From: Thalassotalea eurytherma
GTDB lineage: Bacteria; Pseudomonadota; Gammaproteobacteria; Enterobacterales; Alteromonadaceae
Length of the DNA: 64,000 nt
Assembly (NCBI RefSeq): GCF_030161415.1
Contig: NZ_BSSU01000002.1
Span: 124,001 to 188,000 of the forward strand
Reading direction: 5' to 3'
Every line of letters begins with the position of its first letter. The first letter of the stretch is position 1. Under the pieces are notes generated by a model. That model had not been told where the DNA came from, did no database searches, and saw nothing but the letters and a program-made list of their open reading frames with translations. A program made the translations under genes and the position numbers. Positions 30,461 to 38,808 of this stretch are shown one piece after another.

Positions 30461-31276
30461 TTACGCATTGAGACTATGCCAGCCTAAATGGTCAAACACC
30501 TGTTGCCATTGCGCGTCAAAATCCGAGGTTATGTCAATGGGTTCATTAGTCATAGGATGAACAAACGACAACGATTTAGCATGTAGCATTAATCGCTTAA
30601 AACCAAAGTATTGATGGAAAAATGGGTTTTGTTTGTTATCACCATGATTGATATCACCAATTATGGGGTAACGTAAGTGAGATAAATGGCGTCTGATTTG
30701 ATGCTTTCTACCCGTTTTCGGCATCAATTTTACTAAGCTATAACGAACACTCGTATATTTACCAACAGCAATCGGTAAGGTTGCCGTTGCAAGTGATTGA
30801 TAGCAGGTTACAGCTTCTTGTGGTGCTTTATCTTGTTGAGCAAACTTATCAGCGATTTTATCATGTTGCTCTTTTAATGCATGATCGACAATTCCCTCAC
30901 CTAGCAAATGCCCTCTCGTCAACGCATAATAAGTTTTCTCTACTTTTCGCTCTGAAAATAACTCATTCATTGCTCGGGCTGTGTTTTCAGTTAAAGCAAA
31001 TAGCAGCACACCTGAGGTCGGCCTATCTAAACGATGAACGGGGTATACGTATTGTCCAACTAAATCACGAACTAACTGCAAGGCGAAGTATTTTTCATGA
31101 CGATCTAAATAGCTGCGATGAACAAACAAACCCGACGGTTTATTAACTGCAACTAAATAGTTATCTTGATACAAAATCTCAAGTTGAGGTTTATCAAGAT
31201 CAGGCGCTTCAATGTTTTGATTATTTTTTTCATTCATAGGAGGGTTGCTTGCAGCGAAATGCCTTACGAAGATCAT
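30461..31276 (-). CDS. truC: tRNA pseudouridine(65) synthase TruC
   Basis: TruC isomerises U65 in the T-stem of some tRNAs. The RluA-family core is clear: LEILYQDNYLVAVNKPSGLF (32-51), then VHRSYLDRHEKYFALQLVRD, which is TruC-like, the catalytic-Asp motif HRLDRPTSGVLLFAL (Asp84), and KTGRKHQIRRHLSHLRYPII near the end. The start is uncertain: the first ATG (31276) adds about 25 residues over the family, and an in-frame ATG at 31237 would give 258 residues, but neither has an SD. The gene is divergent from the DUF3549 gene by under 60 nt. Confidence 0.9.
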   Translation of the reverse strand: MIFVRHFAASNPPMNEKNNQNIEAPDLDKPQLEILYQDNYLVAVNKPSGLFVHRSYLDRHEKYFALQLVRDLVGQYVYPVHRLDRPTSGVLLFALTENTARAMNELFSERKVEKTYYALTRGHLLGEGIVDHALKEQHDKIADKFAQQDKAPQEAVTCYQSLATATLPIAVGKYTSVRYSLVKLMPKTGRKHQIRRHLSHLRYPIIGDINHGDNKQNPFFHQYFGFKRLMLHAKSLSFVHPMTNEPIDITSDFDAQWQQVFDHLGWHSLNA

Positions 31277-31333
31277 TTAAAGTTAAGGCAATATTATCTA
31301 TAATGCCGACAAATTTTGATAGCAATAATTAAC

Positions 31334-32362
31334 ATGAGCACAATAGATACCATTTCTGAATTAATTACCCTCTCAGGTAGCCAGTTTCGTGTTTATGATA
31401 TCGGACGACGTATCGATAAAATCAGTAAAGCTGATTTTGAAAAAATTGAACATAATCAATTACCCTATCCGTACCCTATGCAAGGAAATGCGCATCTCGC
31501 ACTCGCATTTTGGCAAAAGTCTTCAAAAACTCCCTACATTTGGTTTGTTAAGCTGCCACTTGATGAGCGAGGCTTGTTGAATCAAGGCGCTCGAAATCAC
31601 TTTATTGCGATTATTGTTGAAGCCTTGGGCAGCGATTTAACGGTTGACCCAACACAGAAACAAGAAGAGTTATTAAAGAGCAACCCTTATAATTTTACAC
31701 CAGCGCAATATAAGCTTGCTTCGTTAAATTCAAAATTAAACGTTGAGCTAAAGCAAAACGCAAGTAGCTATTATGAACACACCCAATTGTATTTTTCTGG
31801 TCAATTAGGCTGGCAAGAATGGCAATCAGTTGGTGTACAAGGTATTGCTGACTTTGCCGCTCGGTTAAATGACAAAGATAATGAACAGTTTTTACGTTCA
31901 GCTTTACCTCATATTCCAAGCCAAGTATTTAATGTGCTTTGTTCAGCCCTAGAAAACGAAACATTATCGGTTGATGTTATCGAGCAGTTAATTGAGCGAT
32001 TTAATAACGCACCAGATATAGACGAAGCTCAACATGCATTAAGAGCACTGGCTAAAAATGCAGACCACCCTCATGTTAGCGAACTCGTCAAATCTATTTT
32101 AGCTAAAGAGCCGGTAACTGAGCTACTGATTATTTTATCAGGAAGATGCTGGCAGGCTCTTGCAAGCCACGAGCTGATGATGAACTATTTAGATAACCTT
32201 GCACAAAGCAACGATTCAAACTTGTTTGCAGCAATATTTAAAGATATTGTATCGATACCATTATTACGCCCAACCGTATTAATGTGCATACGCGCCGAGC
32301 AACGCAGTGAATCACTAGCAAAAGCAATTGGTACGTTATTCAACCAACAAAAAACGCATTAA
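31334..32362 (+). CDS. DUF3549 family protein
   Basis: This resembles DUF3549 proteins of Vibrio, Shewanella and relatives, whose function is unknown. Recognisable blocks are LSGSQFRVYDIGRRIDKI, NQLPYPYPMQGNAHLALAFW, PYIWFVKLPLDERGLLNQ and a helical C-terminal two-thirds with HEAT-like helices (for example EQLIERFNNAPDIDEAQHAL). No signal peptide or membrane segment is present. I use the ATG at 31334 (342 aa) rather than an upstream TTG at 31316. It is followed 24 nt later by a DUF3301 gene, its usual partner. Confidence 0.8.
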   Translation: MSTIDTISELITLSGSQFRVYDIGRRIDKISKADFEKIEHNQLPYPYPMQGNAHLALAFWQKSSKTPYIWFVKLPLDERGLLNQGARNHFIAIIVEALGSDLTVDPTQKQEELLKSNPYNFTPAQYKLASLNSKLNVELKQNASSYYEHTQLYFSGQLGWQEWQSVGVQGIADFAARLNDKDNEQFLRSALPHIPSQVFNVLCSALENETLSVDVIEQLIERFNNAPDIDEAQHALRALAKNADHPHVSELVKSILAKEPVTELLIILSGRCWQALASHELMMNYLDNLAQSNDSNLFAAIFKDIVSIPLLRPTVLMCIRAEQRSESLAKAIGTLFNQQKTH

Positions 32363-32386
32363 ACGAGCAGAACAACAATAAATACC

Positions 32387-32689
32387 ATGGAAAATATCTA
32401 TTACTTACTTTTCGCTTTTCTGATTTGTTGGTATTTCATATACCTTAGAAAAATTGCCGAAGCAGCAAAGCGACATGTACAGTTATATTGTCAGCAAAAT
32501 AAATTACAGTTTATTGATATTGCTAGACGTAAAAGCCGCTTGAGCTTTACAACAAAAAATGGATTATTTTGGTCAAGTACCTTTGACTTTCATTTTAGTG
32601 GCGACGGAGAAGCCTCTTATCAAGGTGTGATGACTTTGCAAGGTTTAAAGCTGCAAGATATCACGACACCAGCATTTCGTATCAACTAA
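32387..32689 (+). CDS. DUF3301 family small membrane-anchored protein
   Basis: The 100-residue product has one N-terminal membrane helix (YYLLFAFLICWYFIYL), a basic juxtamembrane helix (RKIAEAAKRHVQLYCQQN) and a C-terminal beta-rich part (SRLSFTTKNGLFWSSTFDFH, then YQGVMTLQGLKLQDI). This matches DUF3301, seen next to DUF3549 genes in related genomes. By the positive-inside rule the C-terminal domain is cytoplasmic. Function is unknown. Confidence 0.8.
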   Translation: MENIYYLLFAFLICWYFIYLRKIAEAAKRHVQLYCQQNKLQFIDIARRKSRLSFTTKNGLFWSSTFDFHFSGDGEASYQGVMTLQGLKLQDITTPAFRIN

Positions 32690-32711
32690 CCTATTTTCTC
32701 TGGAGATAACA

Positions 32712-33815
32712 TTGCCACTACTTAACTCTTTATTTTGCCTAAAAGGTAAAGACAACAGAGAACGATTCGCTATTGTTACAATAGTATCTATCGTGCTTTT
32801 CTCTGTATTAAGTATGATGCTGTCAGCTAACCCGTTTGCACTTTTAATCATGACGTTACCGATAATCGCACTGTTTGCAGGCAGTTGCATTCGTCGTTGT
32901 CGAGATGCTGGCATCACCAATTATTGGCAATTTTTACCTAGTGCTGTGTTCGGCTTAGCGGCATTGGTCATTGCCTTTACTGATCACAATGGCTTTATCG
33001 TAACCTTAATACTACCGTTAATATTGATCCTCATCTTACTCACCTACAAGAGCCAAGATAACCAATTAACGTACCAATATGGTTACAACGGCCCTATTGA
33101 TTTAACAGCTTCACAGGCAAGCTACCAACACGGTAGCGTGCGACGTGTTGAGCCAACTTTAGTTGGCAGTGCTGGAGCATCAATTGATGGATCTATGGTT
33201 GGTACACACGATATTAATGAACAGCCTGCTCAGGTTCATATGAATCAAAACACTGACGAGGCAACTGAGCAAGATATCGGTGAACAAATAAGAATACTGG
33301 TATTAGCGCATAAAGTGAAAATAGCGATTGCCTTGGCTATCTTGTTTTTGCTCGTGGTGATTATTGCTGCGTTTAGTGGCTCAGAACAAACGGCCATTGA
33401 AGAGCCACAAATAGCGGCGCAATCTGCCAACCTCGATGAGTTTTCAACCCTCAGTAATACAGTGACTTTGGTTGATGGCTTTTCAATTTCGTCGAACCCA
33501 TACCAAGGCATTGTTATTTCTTGGCAAGCTGATGAAACGCTACGTAAAGAGTTATGGCGTTTCTCAACTGCTGAAGGAGATGAAACATGCCAGCAGTTAA
33601 CTTTTAACAATAAAAAAAGTATCCGTACGGCTAAAGTTTTCGTTGAAAACGACGCCAATTATTTTGCCGTTTTTTCACCGTTAGATCGCAATGAGTTAAT
33701 TAATCAGCTCGCTAAACGTGGCAGTTTTAAACTTTGTGGTTATGACTTTTCTTTAAAGGGTAGCCAAGCAGCGTTAGGAAAGGTTCGTTATTACGGTGAA
33801 ATTCTCAGCTACTAA
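32712..33815 (+). CDS. DUF805 membrane protein with a C-terminal soluble domain
   Basis: The start is TTG at 32712, supported by GGAG 6 nt upstream. Residues about 1-115 form a DUF805-like four-helix membrane domain: LFCLKGKDNRERFAIVTIVS, CIRRCRDAGITNYWQFLPS, then two more helices. A cytoplasmic linker (about 116-190) leads to a further membrane helix (KIAIALAILFLLVVIIAAFS, about 203-222). The final 140 residues form a periplasmic domain of unknown type with DGFSISSNPYQGIVISWQA and CQQLTFNNKKS. It shares direction with DUF3549 and DUF3301 (22-nt gap) and ends at a bidirectional terminator. Confidence 0.75.
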   Translation: MPLLNSLFCLKGKDNRERFAIVTIVSIVLFSVLSMMLSANPFALLIMTLPIIALFAGSCIRRCRDAGITNYWQFLPSAVFGLAALVIAFTDHNGFIVTLILPLILILILLTYKSQDNQLTYQYGYNGPIDLTASQASYQHGSVRRVEPTLVGSAGASIDGSMVGTHDINEQPAQVHMNQNTDEATEQDIGEQIRILVLAHKVKIAIALAILFLLVVIIAAFSGSEQTAIEEPQIAAQSANLDEFSTLSNTVTLVDGFSISSNPYQGIVISWQADETLRKELWRFSTAEGDETCQQLTFNNKKSIRTAKVFVENDANYFAVFSPLDRNELINQLAKRGSFKLCGYDFSLKGSQAALGKVRYYGEILSY

Positions 33816-33848
33816 TAAGTGCTCTGCCACGCATAACGCATAATGAAT

Positions 33849-33880
33849 AAAAAAGAGGCATATTGCCTCTTTTTTATTTA
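33849..33880. terminator. Bidirectional terminator between convergent genes
   Basis: AAAAAAGAGGCA (33849-33860) and TGCCTCTTTTTT (33864-33875) form a 12-bp stem with a TAT loop and T tracts on both sides. It serves the DUF805 gene (plus) and the MJ1255-type gene (minus), which converge here. Confidence 0.9.
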
Positions 33881-33906
33881 ATACTCGCTGTTTACAGTGA
33901 TAAACC

Positions 33907-34929
33907 TTAGACACGCAGCCATAGCTGTTCACAGAGTTGTTCAGGCTCTTGATAGTTACCTGCTAAGAGCCAATTAATTAATGGCGCAGGGTCACTAGGG
34001 AAGTTAACTTTCTCAACACCTTGTTCGGTAAGCCAATTATCAAGGGTAAACTCATTCAACGAATGCATGATGGTTGCTCGTTGCATATCGACTAAAACTT
34101 TCGCGTTTGACAGTTGCTCAAATTGCCCTTGCAACGGTTTTACCAGTAACTTTTTACCAAGCGTTAATGCTTCACTTGATAATTCAAAGCCTGCATTACA
34201 AATAACACCATTACAATTTTGCAAATCGTGAATAAAATTGACGCGATTAAGCGGGTTGATATGACAGTTTTCAATATGCTTCTTTTCAGTCATATCAGGG
34301 TGGTAAACGATAAAATCCTCATCACTAAATAACGTTAGTAACGAGATAATTTCATCTAAGTTTTCAAAAGGTAAATACACCAATTTAAAACTATGTGATT
34401 GTTTGTTATCACAGTTGACCTCAACAAATGGCGGCAGGATTCGCCCTCCAAACGGCAGCCAATGAACGCCTAAAGCAAGGTCTGATGGTGCAAATAACGA
34501 AATAAATCGTCGATGTAAACTCGCCACAGATAACATTGGCACCAACGGATCATAAAATGCCGCTTGATGAGAAATATTGATCACTTGTTTACCCGATAAT
34601 TTTCCTGCCCATGCTGAGACTGGCTCAAAGTCATTAATAATTAAATCGTAGCTATCAACATTAAGCGCCCTAACATCTTTAATAAAGCTTAATAGGTTAA
34701 GTTTTCGTGCACTTTTAAACACTTGTACCTTGCCGTCTTCAGTGACAAAAGAAAGCCCTCTGAAGGTACAGTAAGGACCAAAAATATCCATATCAAAGTA
34801 TTGAGATGGCTCACGGCCACTAAACATATAGTCAACACTTACACCTTGCTCGTGAAAGCATTTAGCCATAGCTCTTGCGCGGGTAATATGGCCATTGCCT
34901 GTACCCTGCACGCCGTAAAGAATTTTCAT
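33907..34929 (-). CDS. MJ1255/VC2487 family glycosyltransferase
   Basis: The 340-residue protein matches the GT28-like MJ1255/VC2487 family. It opens MKILYGVQGTGNGHITRA, the glycine-rich loop of a GT-B fold, followed by FSGREPSQYFDMDIFG. The C-terminal half has CNGVICNAGFELSSEALTLG and KKLLVKPLQGQFEQLSNA, the nucleotide-sugar binding region as in MurG-type enzymes. The real acceptor is unknown. Its ATG overlaps the end of the PAP2 phosphatase gene by 4 nt, implying coupling; the pair suggests work on lipid-linked or glycolipid substrates. Confidence 0.85.
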   Translation of the reverse strand: MKILYGVQGTGNGHITRARAMAKCFHEQGVSVDYMFSGREPSQYFDMDIFGPYCTFRGLSFVTEDGKVQVFKSARKLNLLSFIKDVRALNVDSYDLIINDFEPVSAWAGKLSGKQVINISHQAAFYDPLVPMLSVASLHRRFISLFAPSDLALGVHWLPFGGRILPPFVEVNCDNKQSHSFKLVYLPFENLDEIISLLTLFSDEDFIVYHPDMTEKKHIENCHINPLNRVNFIHDLQNCNGVICNAGFELSSEALTLGKKLLVKPLQGQFEQLSNAKVLVDMQRATIMHSLNEFTLDNWLTEQGVEKVNFPSDPAPLINWLLAGNYQEPEQLCEQLWLRV

Positions 34930-35444
34930 ATCAAACCTATATATGCAATCAGCAAACTAAGACCAGCACCCGCTAAAATATCGGTTGGGTAATGAACGCC
35001 TAACGAGACTCTGGAAATACCAATTAAACCAGCCCATGTAAAACACAGCGCGCCCCATTGCGGATAATAAGCCTCAATCAAGCAAGCCATTAATGTGGCT
35101 GCCGAAGTATGTCCAGACGGCATACTAAACTTATCTGAAGCAGTAATATGTGATGACATATCAACAATTGAGTGGCACGGCCTTTGGCGTTTAAAGAGTT
35201 GCTTGAGTAAAAGGTAGATAGGAAGGTAAACACTAAAGAGCGCTAACGCGTGAAAAAAGAAAGCACGCCCGTTAATTGGTTCAAACAAATAAAGCAGTAA
35301 TCCAACGGCGATATAAAGCTGACCGTCACCAGTTTTTGAGACGAAGCGACTAACGTCTTTGAGTCGAAAGCTTAAACGACTTACGAACAAAAACTTAAAT
35401 ACTGCGACATCAATCTGATTGACATTATTTTTGCTTACCAACAT
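34926..35444 (-). CDS. PAP2-family membrane phosphatase
   Basis: The 172-residue inner-membrane protein has four to six helices and all three PAP2 motifs: KRQRPC (motif 1, K-x-RP region), MPSGHTSAA (motif 2) and SRVSLGVHYPTD (motif 3, Arg and His with Asp). These enzymes dephosphorylate lipid phosphates such as undecaprenyl diphosphate or phosphatidate on the periplasmic face. It overlaps the following glycosyltransferase gene by 4 nt. Substrate is not assignable from sequence. Confidence 0.88.
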   Translation of the reverse strand: MLVSKNNVNQIDVAVFKFLFVSRLSFRLKDVSRFVSKTGDGQLYIAVGLLLYLFEPINGRAFFFHALALFSVYLPIYLLLKQLFKRQRPCHSIVDMSSHITASDKFSMPSGHTSAATLMACLIEAYYPQWGALCFTWAGLIGISRVSLGVHYPTDILAGAGLSLLIAYIGLI

Positions 35445-35542
35445 ATCGATTTAACCTCATTGAAACGATATGTGGTTACTGTATAAGGGGTTTATGAAGA
35501 ATAAATGACGTTTAAAAGATAGAAAGATGACAGTTTACAGAC

Positions 35543-35583
35543 AAAAATCGTGCATGGTGTAACATTTGAGCCACCATGCACGA
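35543..35583 (-). terminator. Rho-independent terminator after the CNNM/CBS gene
   Basis: TCGTGCATGGTG (35548-35559) and CACCATGCACGA (35572-35583) form a perfect 12-bp stem with a 12-nt loop. On the minus strand it is followed by TTTTTG. It begins 8 nt past the stop codon of the 35591-36640 gene. Confidence 0.8.
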
Positions 35584-35590
35584 CAACACA

Positions 35591-36640
35591 TTACTCTTTA
35601 AGTTCTACTCCCTTACCCTCAGCGCGCTTACGCCAAAGTTTTCTCGCTAACTTTTGCATATCAACATCTTTGTCTTTTTCATCAACAATTTCTAACCCTA
35701 ATAAGGTTTCAATAGCATCTTCTAAGGTGATAATGCCTTGCACACTACCATATTCACTTACCACTAGCATGATATGGGAGCGGTCTTTGATCAGTTTGTT
35801 CATCGCTTTGCTTAACATGAGTGTGTCAGGAATTGCGATGATTGGACGAGTATAATTGGCTAATGGCTGTTTACCATTTTCACGTGCTTGCGCCATTAAT
35901 AAGTCCGTTCTAAAAACATAACCGACAATATTATCGGGATCATCTTGATATACAGGTATACGTGAGAAAAATACTTTATCGTGTTTGTGAAAGTATTCTT
36001 CAACGAGCAGAGATTCAGACAGTGCAAAAATCACGGTACGTGGAGTCATTGCGTCTTTTACTCTAATGGTTTTTAACAACATTAAGTTTTGAAGAAACTG
36101 AGCTTCCTGCTCTTCAAGTTGCCCTTCTTCTGTACTTAATTGAGCCATAGCAGAAAACTCTTCACGACTTAACCCTGACAAATTGTCTCCTTTATTGAAA
36201 AACGAGGTCAGATATTCAGCCATCACAATAAATGGATATAAAGCCCACACCATATACTTAAGTATGTAAGCAGAGGCTGGCGCTAATTGTCGCCAGAATT
36301 GCGCACCTATCGTTTTAGGGATAATTTCAGAAAAAACTAAAATTAAAAAAGTAAGAATTGCAGAAAACAAGCCAATATAGGCGCTACCAAACACCTCTGC
36401 CGCTTGGGCACCAGCGCCTGCAGCACCAATAGTATGAGCTATGGTATTAAGCGTAAGTATTGCAGCTAAAGGCCTACCTACGTTTTCTTTCCATTTTTTA
36501 TATAACAAACCTGAAGGTCTGCCATCGTTAACTAACGTAGTAATATAAGCGCTATTAACGCTTAGTAATACCGCCTCAAGAACAGAACATAAAAAAGAAA
36601 CGCCAATAGCTAGTACAATATAGAGGATCAATAAACTCAT
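35591..36640 (-). CDS. CNNM-domain/CBS-domain membrane protein (CorC/HlyC-like)
   Basis: The 349-residue protein has an N-terminal CNNM (DUF21) transmembrane domain of about four helices (1-170), with SVLEAVLLSVNSAYITTLV, NTIAHTIGAAGAGAQA and FSEIIPKTIGAQFWRQLAP. Two CBS domains follow (about 190-310): VKDAMTPRTVIFAL and MLVVSEYGSVQGIITLEDAI. Relatives are Mg2+ or divalent-cation exporters and regulators, often misnamed hemolysins. The C-terminal HlyC/CorC domain of longer members is missing; the protein ends after CBS2 in a Lys/Arg-rich tail. Confidence 0.88.
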   Translation of the reverse strand: MSLLILYIVLAIGVSFLCSVLEAVLLSVNSAYITTLVNDGRPSGLLYKKWKENVGRPLAAILTLNTIAHTIGAAGAGAQAAEVFGSAYIGLFSAILTFLILVFSEIIPKTIGAQFWRQLAPASAYILKYMVWALYPFIVMAEYLTSFFNKGDNLSGLSREEFSAMAQLSTEEGQLEEQEAQFLQNLMLLKTIRVKDAMTPRTVIFALSESLLVEEYFHKHDKVFFSRIPVYQDDPDNIVGYVFRTDLLMAQARENGKQPLANYTRPIIAIPDTLMLSKAMNKLIKDRSHIMLVVSEYGSVQGIITLEDAIETLLGLEIVDEKDKDVDMQKLARKLWRKRAEGKGVELKE

Positions 36641-36804
36641 TAAGGGTGCTCAAAGGAAAATTACCAACATTTTGCATAGTGTATAACAGTCAATAACGGA
36701 ATTTAAAGGTAAACAAATATCAAGTAACAATTATTAAGCCATTGTGTTTGTTATGATCTTATTTAAACAGTCTCTCGTATTCATACAAAAGTCTTCAACC
36801 CTCA

Positions 36805-37230
36805 ATGATCATGGATATTCGACACCTGTTAGGTTACTTAGGGGTTTTACCGTTTATCGCTAGCTTATTTTTTCTGTCAAGCACTAGCAGTATCCCCGTA
36901 AAAACGTCACCGCCGCTTTTCGTTATTTATAGTATTGCCATATTAAGCTTTCTAGCCGGCACGCTGTGGCAAGCAAATATCGAATCAAAACGCACTGCTA
37001 TCATCAGTAACCTATTATGTTTATTTGCCGTTGCGAGTATATTGTTACCTAGCCAAATCGGTTTGCTTTGGCTAGGTTTTGGGTATTTCTCTATTTGGTA
37101 TGCTGAGCGCAGGCTCAGGCAGTCTAATACTATTTCTTACCTCGACACCTATCACACGTTAAGAAGTCGACTTACGTTAATTGTCATTTTCTTGCACCTG
37201 TTGGCAAGTGTAATGCTGATGGAGTTTTAA
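36805..37230 (+). CDS. DUF3429-like small membrane protein
   Basis: The 141-residue product has four predicted membrane helices: LLGYLGVLPFIASLFFLS, FVIYSIAILSFLAGTLWQAN, SNLLCLFAVASILLPSQ with GLLWLGFGYFSIWYAERRL, and a C-terminal LIVIFLHLLASVMLMEF. The GxLPF opening and the FLAGTLW segment are typical of DUF3429. Function is unknown. It starts a three-gene run with DCC and SDR genes (gaps of 5 nt and then an overlap), so the three are probably co-transcribed. Confidence 0.75.
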   Translation: MIMDIRHLLGYLGVLPFIASLFFLSSTSSIPVKTSPPLFVIYSIAILSFLAGTLWQANIESKRTAIISNLLCLFAVASILLPSQIGLLWLGFGYFSIWYAERRLRQSNTISYLDTYHTLRSRLTLIVIFLHLLASVMLMEF

Positions 37231-37235
37231 TAGCC

Positions 37236-37691
37236 GTGATTATTCCTACGTTAACAATTTTTTATGATGGTCAATGCCCACTTTGTTGTTTTGAAATGAA
37301 TAAACTTAAAGCGCATGATACAAATAACCAAATAGAATTATTCGATATTCACGATGAAGCTTTTTTAGAGAAAACCTTAACACTGGCAAATGGCGAGACA
37401 TTAACAAAAGATCAAGCATTAAAAGTTATCTATGCCATTCACCTAGGAAAGCTAATTAGCGGGATTGACGTCAATTATTGGGCGTGGTCGTTAGTAGGTA
37501 AAAAGCACTGGGTTTTATTTTTGAAAATACCGCTATTTAGACAGTTATCGAAACTAGGTTACATGTTTTTCGCGCGTTATCGAAAAGCTATTTCCTTCTT
37601 CGCAAATAAACATTTCAATTTAGAAACGCCTGACTGCTCAACTGGATATTGCCATGACACAAGAAAAACACCTAATAATCGGCGCAAGTAG
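37236..37691 (+). CDS. DCC-family thiol-disulfide oxidoreductase (DUF393)
   Basis: The DCC family is named for its YDGxCPLC motif, here FYDGQCPLCCFEMNKLK at about residues 8-24. That places two cysteines in a thioredoxin-like CxxC arrangement, with an extra Cys next to them. Further family marks are ELFDIHDEAFLE and a central hydrophobic region followed by RQLSKLGYMFFARYRKAIS. The start is GTG at 37236, with GGAG 11 nt upstream. It is 151 residues and overlaps the next gene by 38 nt. Role is probably redox, partner unknown. Confidence 0.82.
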   Translation: MIIPTLTIFYDGQCPLCCFEMNKLKAHDTNNQIELFDIHDEAFLEKTLTLANGETLTKDQALKVIYAIHLGKLISGIDVNYWAWSLVGKKHWVLFLKIPLFRQLSKLGYMFFARYRKAISFFANKHFNLETPDCSTGYCHDTRKTPNNRRK

Positions 37692-38388
37692 CGGTATTGC
37701 AAAAGCGCTTGCTAAAAAGCTAGCCACTAACCAAGGAGAAAACTTACTCCTCGTTAGTCGTGATTTTTCTCAATACGACGATGAACAATTTTCTAACTCA
37801 ATGAAAATTAGTATCAGTGACTATAGTGAACAAACCATTTCTTTAACATGTGAGCAATTAACGAGCAGTTTACTTGAACAGGTGACGCAAGTTTATATGT
37901 GTAATGGCTTGCTTCACACACCAGCATTCTTACCTGAGAAGCAACTTGCAAATTTTAGTGCAAACCAATTTTGCCAAACAATGTTTGCTAACGCCTTAAC
38001 ACCAATGTTGTGGTTAACCCATTTGGTGACCAAGCTAAAGGCTAAGCCTTTTTGTAAAGTTGTTGTTTTTAGCGCGCGAATTGGCAGTATTTCAGATAAT
38101 CAACTTGGTGGCTGGTATAGTTACAGAGCGTCTAAATCGGCATTAAACATGATGTTAAAAACGGCGGCGATAGAACTAAAACGAACGGCTAAACATATAA
38201 AACTTATTGCGTTCCACCCCGGTACAACAGACACAGCGCTTTCTAGACCTTTTCAAAAACGTGTTGCCCAAGATAAGCTATTCACGACTGACTTTGTCGC
38301 ACAACAACTACTTGAAATCGTAAAAAGACATCAAGTAGACGGCGAATTGAGCTATGTTGATTGGCAAGACAAAGCCATAGCGTGGTAA
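37654..38388 (+). CDS. Short-chain dehydrogenase/reductase
   Basis: This is a classical SDR of 244 residues. The cofactor loop is IIGASSGIAKALAKKL (about 8-23), a variant of TGxxxGIG, and a family NAG-like strand appears as VYMCNGLLH. Catalytic Ser lies in VVVFSARIGSIS, and Tyr and Lys in WYSYRASKSALNMMLK. The C-terminal FHPGTTDTALSRPFQ closes the fold. Its first 38 nt overlap the end of the DCC gene, which suggests translational coupling. Substrate is unknown. Confidence 0.88.
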   Translation: MTQEKHLIIGASSGIAKALAKKLATNQGENLLLVSRDFSQYDDEQFSNSMKISISDYSEQTISLTCEQLTSSLLEQVTQVYMCNGLLHTPAFLPEKQLANFSANQFCQTMFANALTPMLWLTHLVTKLKAKPFCKVVVFSARIGSISDNQLGGWYSYRASKSALNMMLKTAAIELKRTAKHIKLIAFHPGTTDTALSRPFQKRVAQDKLFTTDFVAQQLLEIVKRHQVDGELSYVDWQDKAIAW

Positions 38389-38393
38389 TTACA

Positions 38394-38651
38394 TTACAGC
38401 TTGATACTTTGCTCAATCATGCCACCAAGACTGTCACCAGTGCCACACATTTCGTCATAGGCTGACTGCAATTTTAACGATGCTTGATCATAATGATGCG
38501 ATCTCAAAAGCGCCTTTGCTTCCGATAAAGAATCACACACGGCAACACGCTCAAGTTGCGGCAATTTAGAGAAACTGCCAGTTTGGTCTGTCTCACCCAC
38601 TAAATAGTGAGTGGCATCTGCAATACCTAAAATAGTAGCACCTGTTAACAT
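38394..38651 (-). CDS. Small conserved-looking protein of unknown function
   Basis: I do not recognise the family. The ATG at 38649-38651 is preferred because AGGA lies 6 nt upstream; the ATG 6 nt earlier would overlap the SD. The 85-residue product starts MLTGATILGIADATHYLVGE, with no clear signal peptide, and continues with an amphipathic helix (ERVAVCDSLSEAKALLRSH) and YDQASLKLQSAYDEMCGTGD. It is convergent with the SDR gene, with 5 nt between stop codons. Confidence 0.65.
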   Translation of the reverse strand: MLTGATILGIADATHYLVGETDQTGSFSKLPQLERVAVCDSLSEAKALLRSHHYDQASLKLQSAYDEMCGTGDSLGGMIEQSIKL

Positions 38652-38808
38652 AATCATTCCTTAGCAATAGCTTTTCGAAAATATGGTTTCAAGCTTCATT
38701 ACGAGCAACATGGTAAAACAGACTACTTTTTGAGCAAAAACTTGTATTGGTTGATCGTAAAGCTCATCACTTGCGTAACCCATTTTATTGACAACAACGA
38801 AGATCTAT

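Noticed and set aside
33245-33658. 137-codon open frame on the minus strand inside the DUF805 gene
   Set aside because: It is fully antisense to a gene with SD, membrane helices and operon context, and shows no domain.
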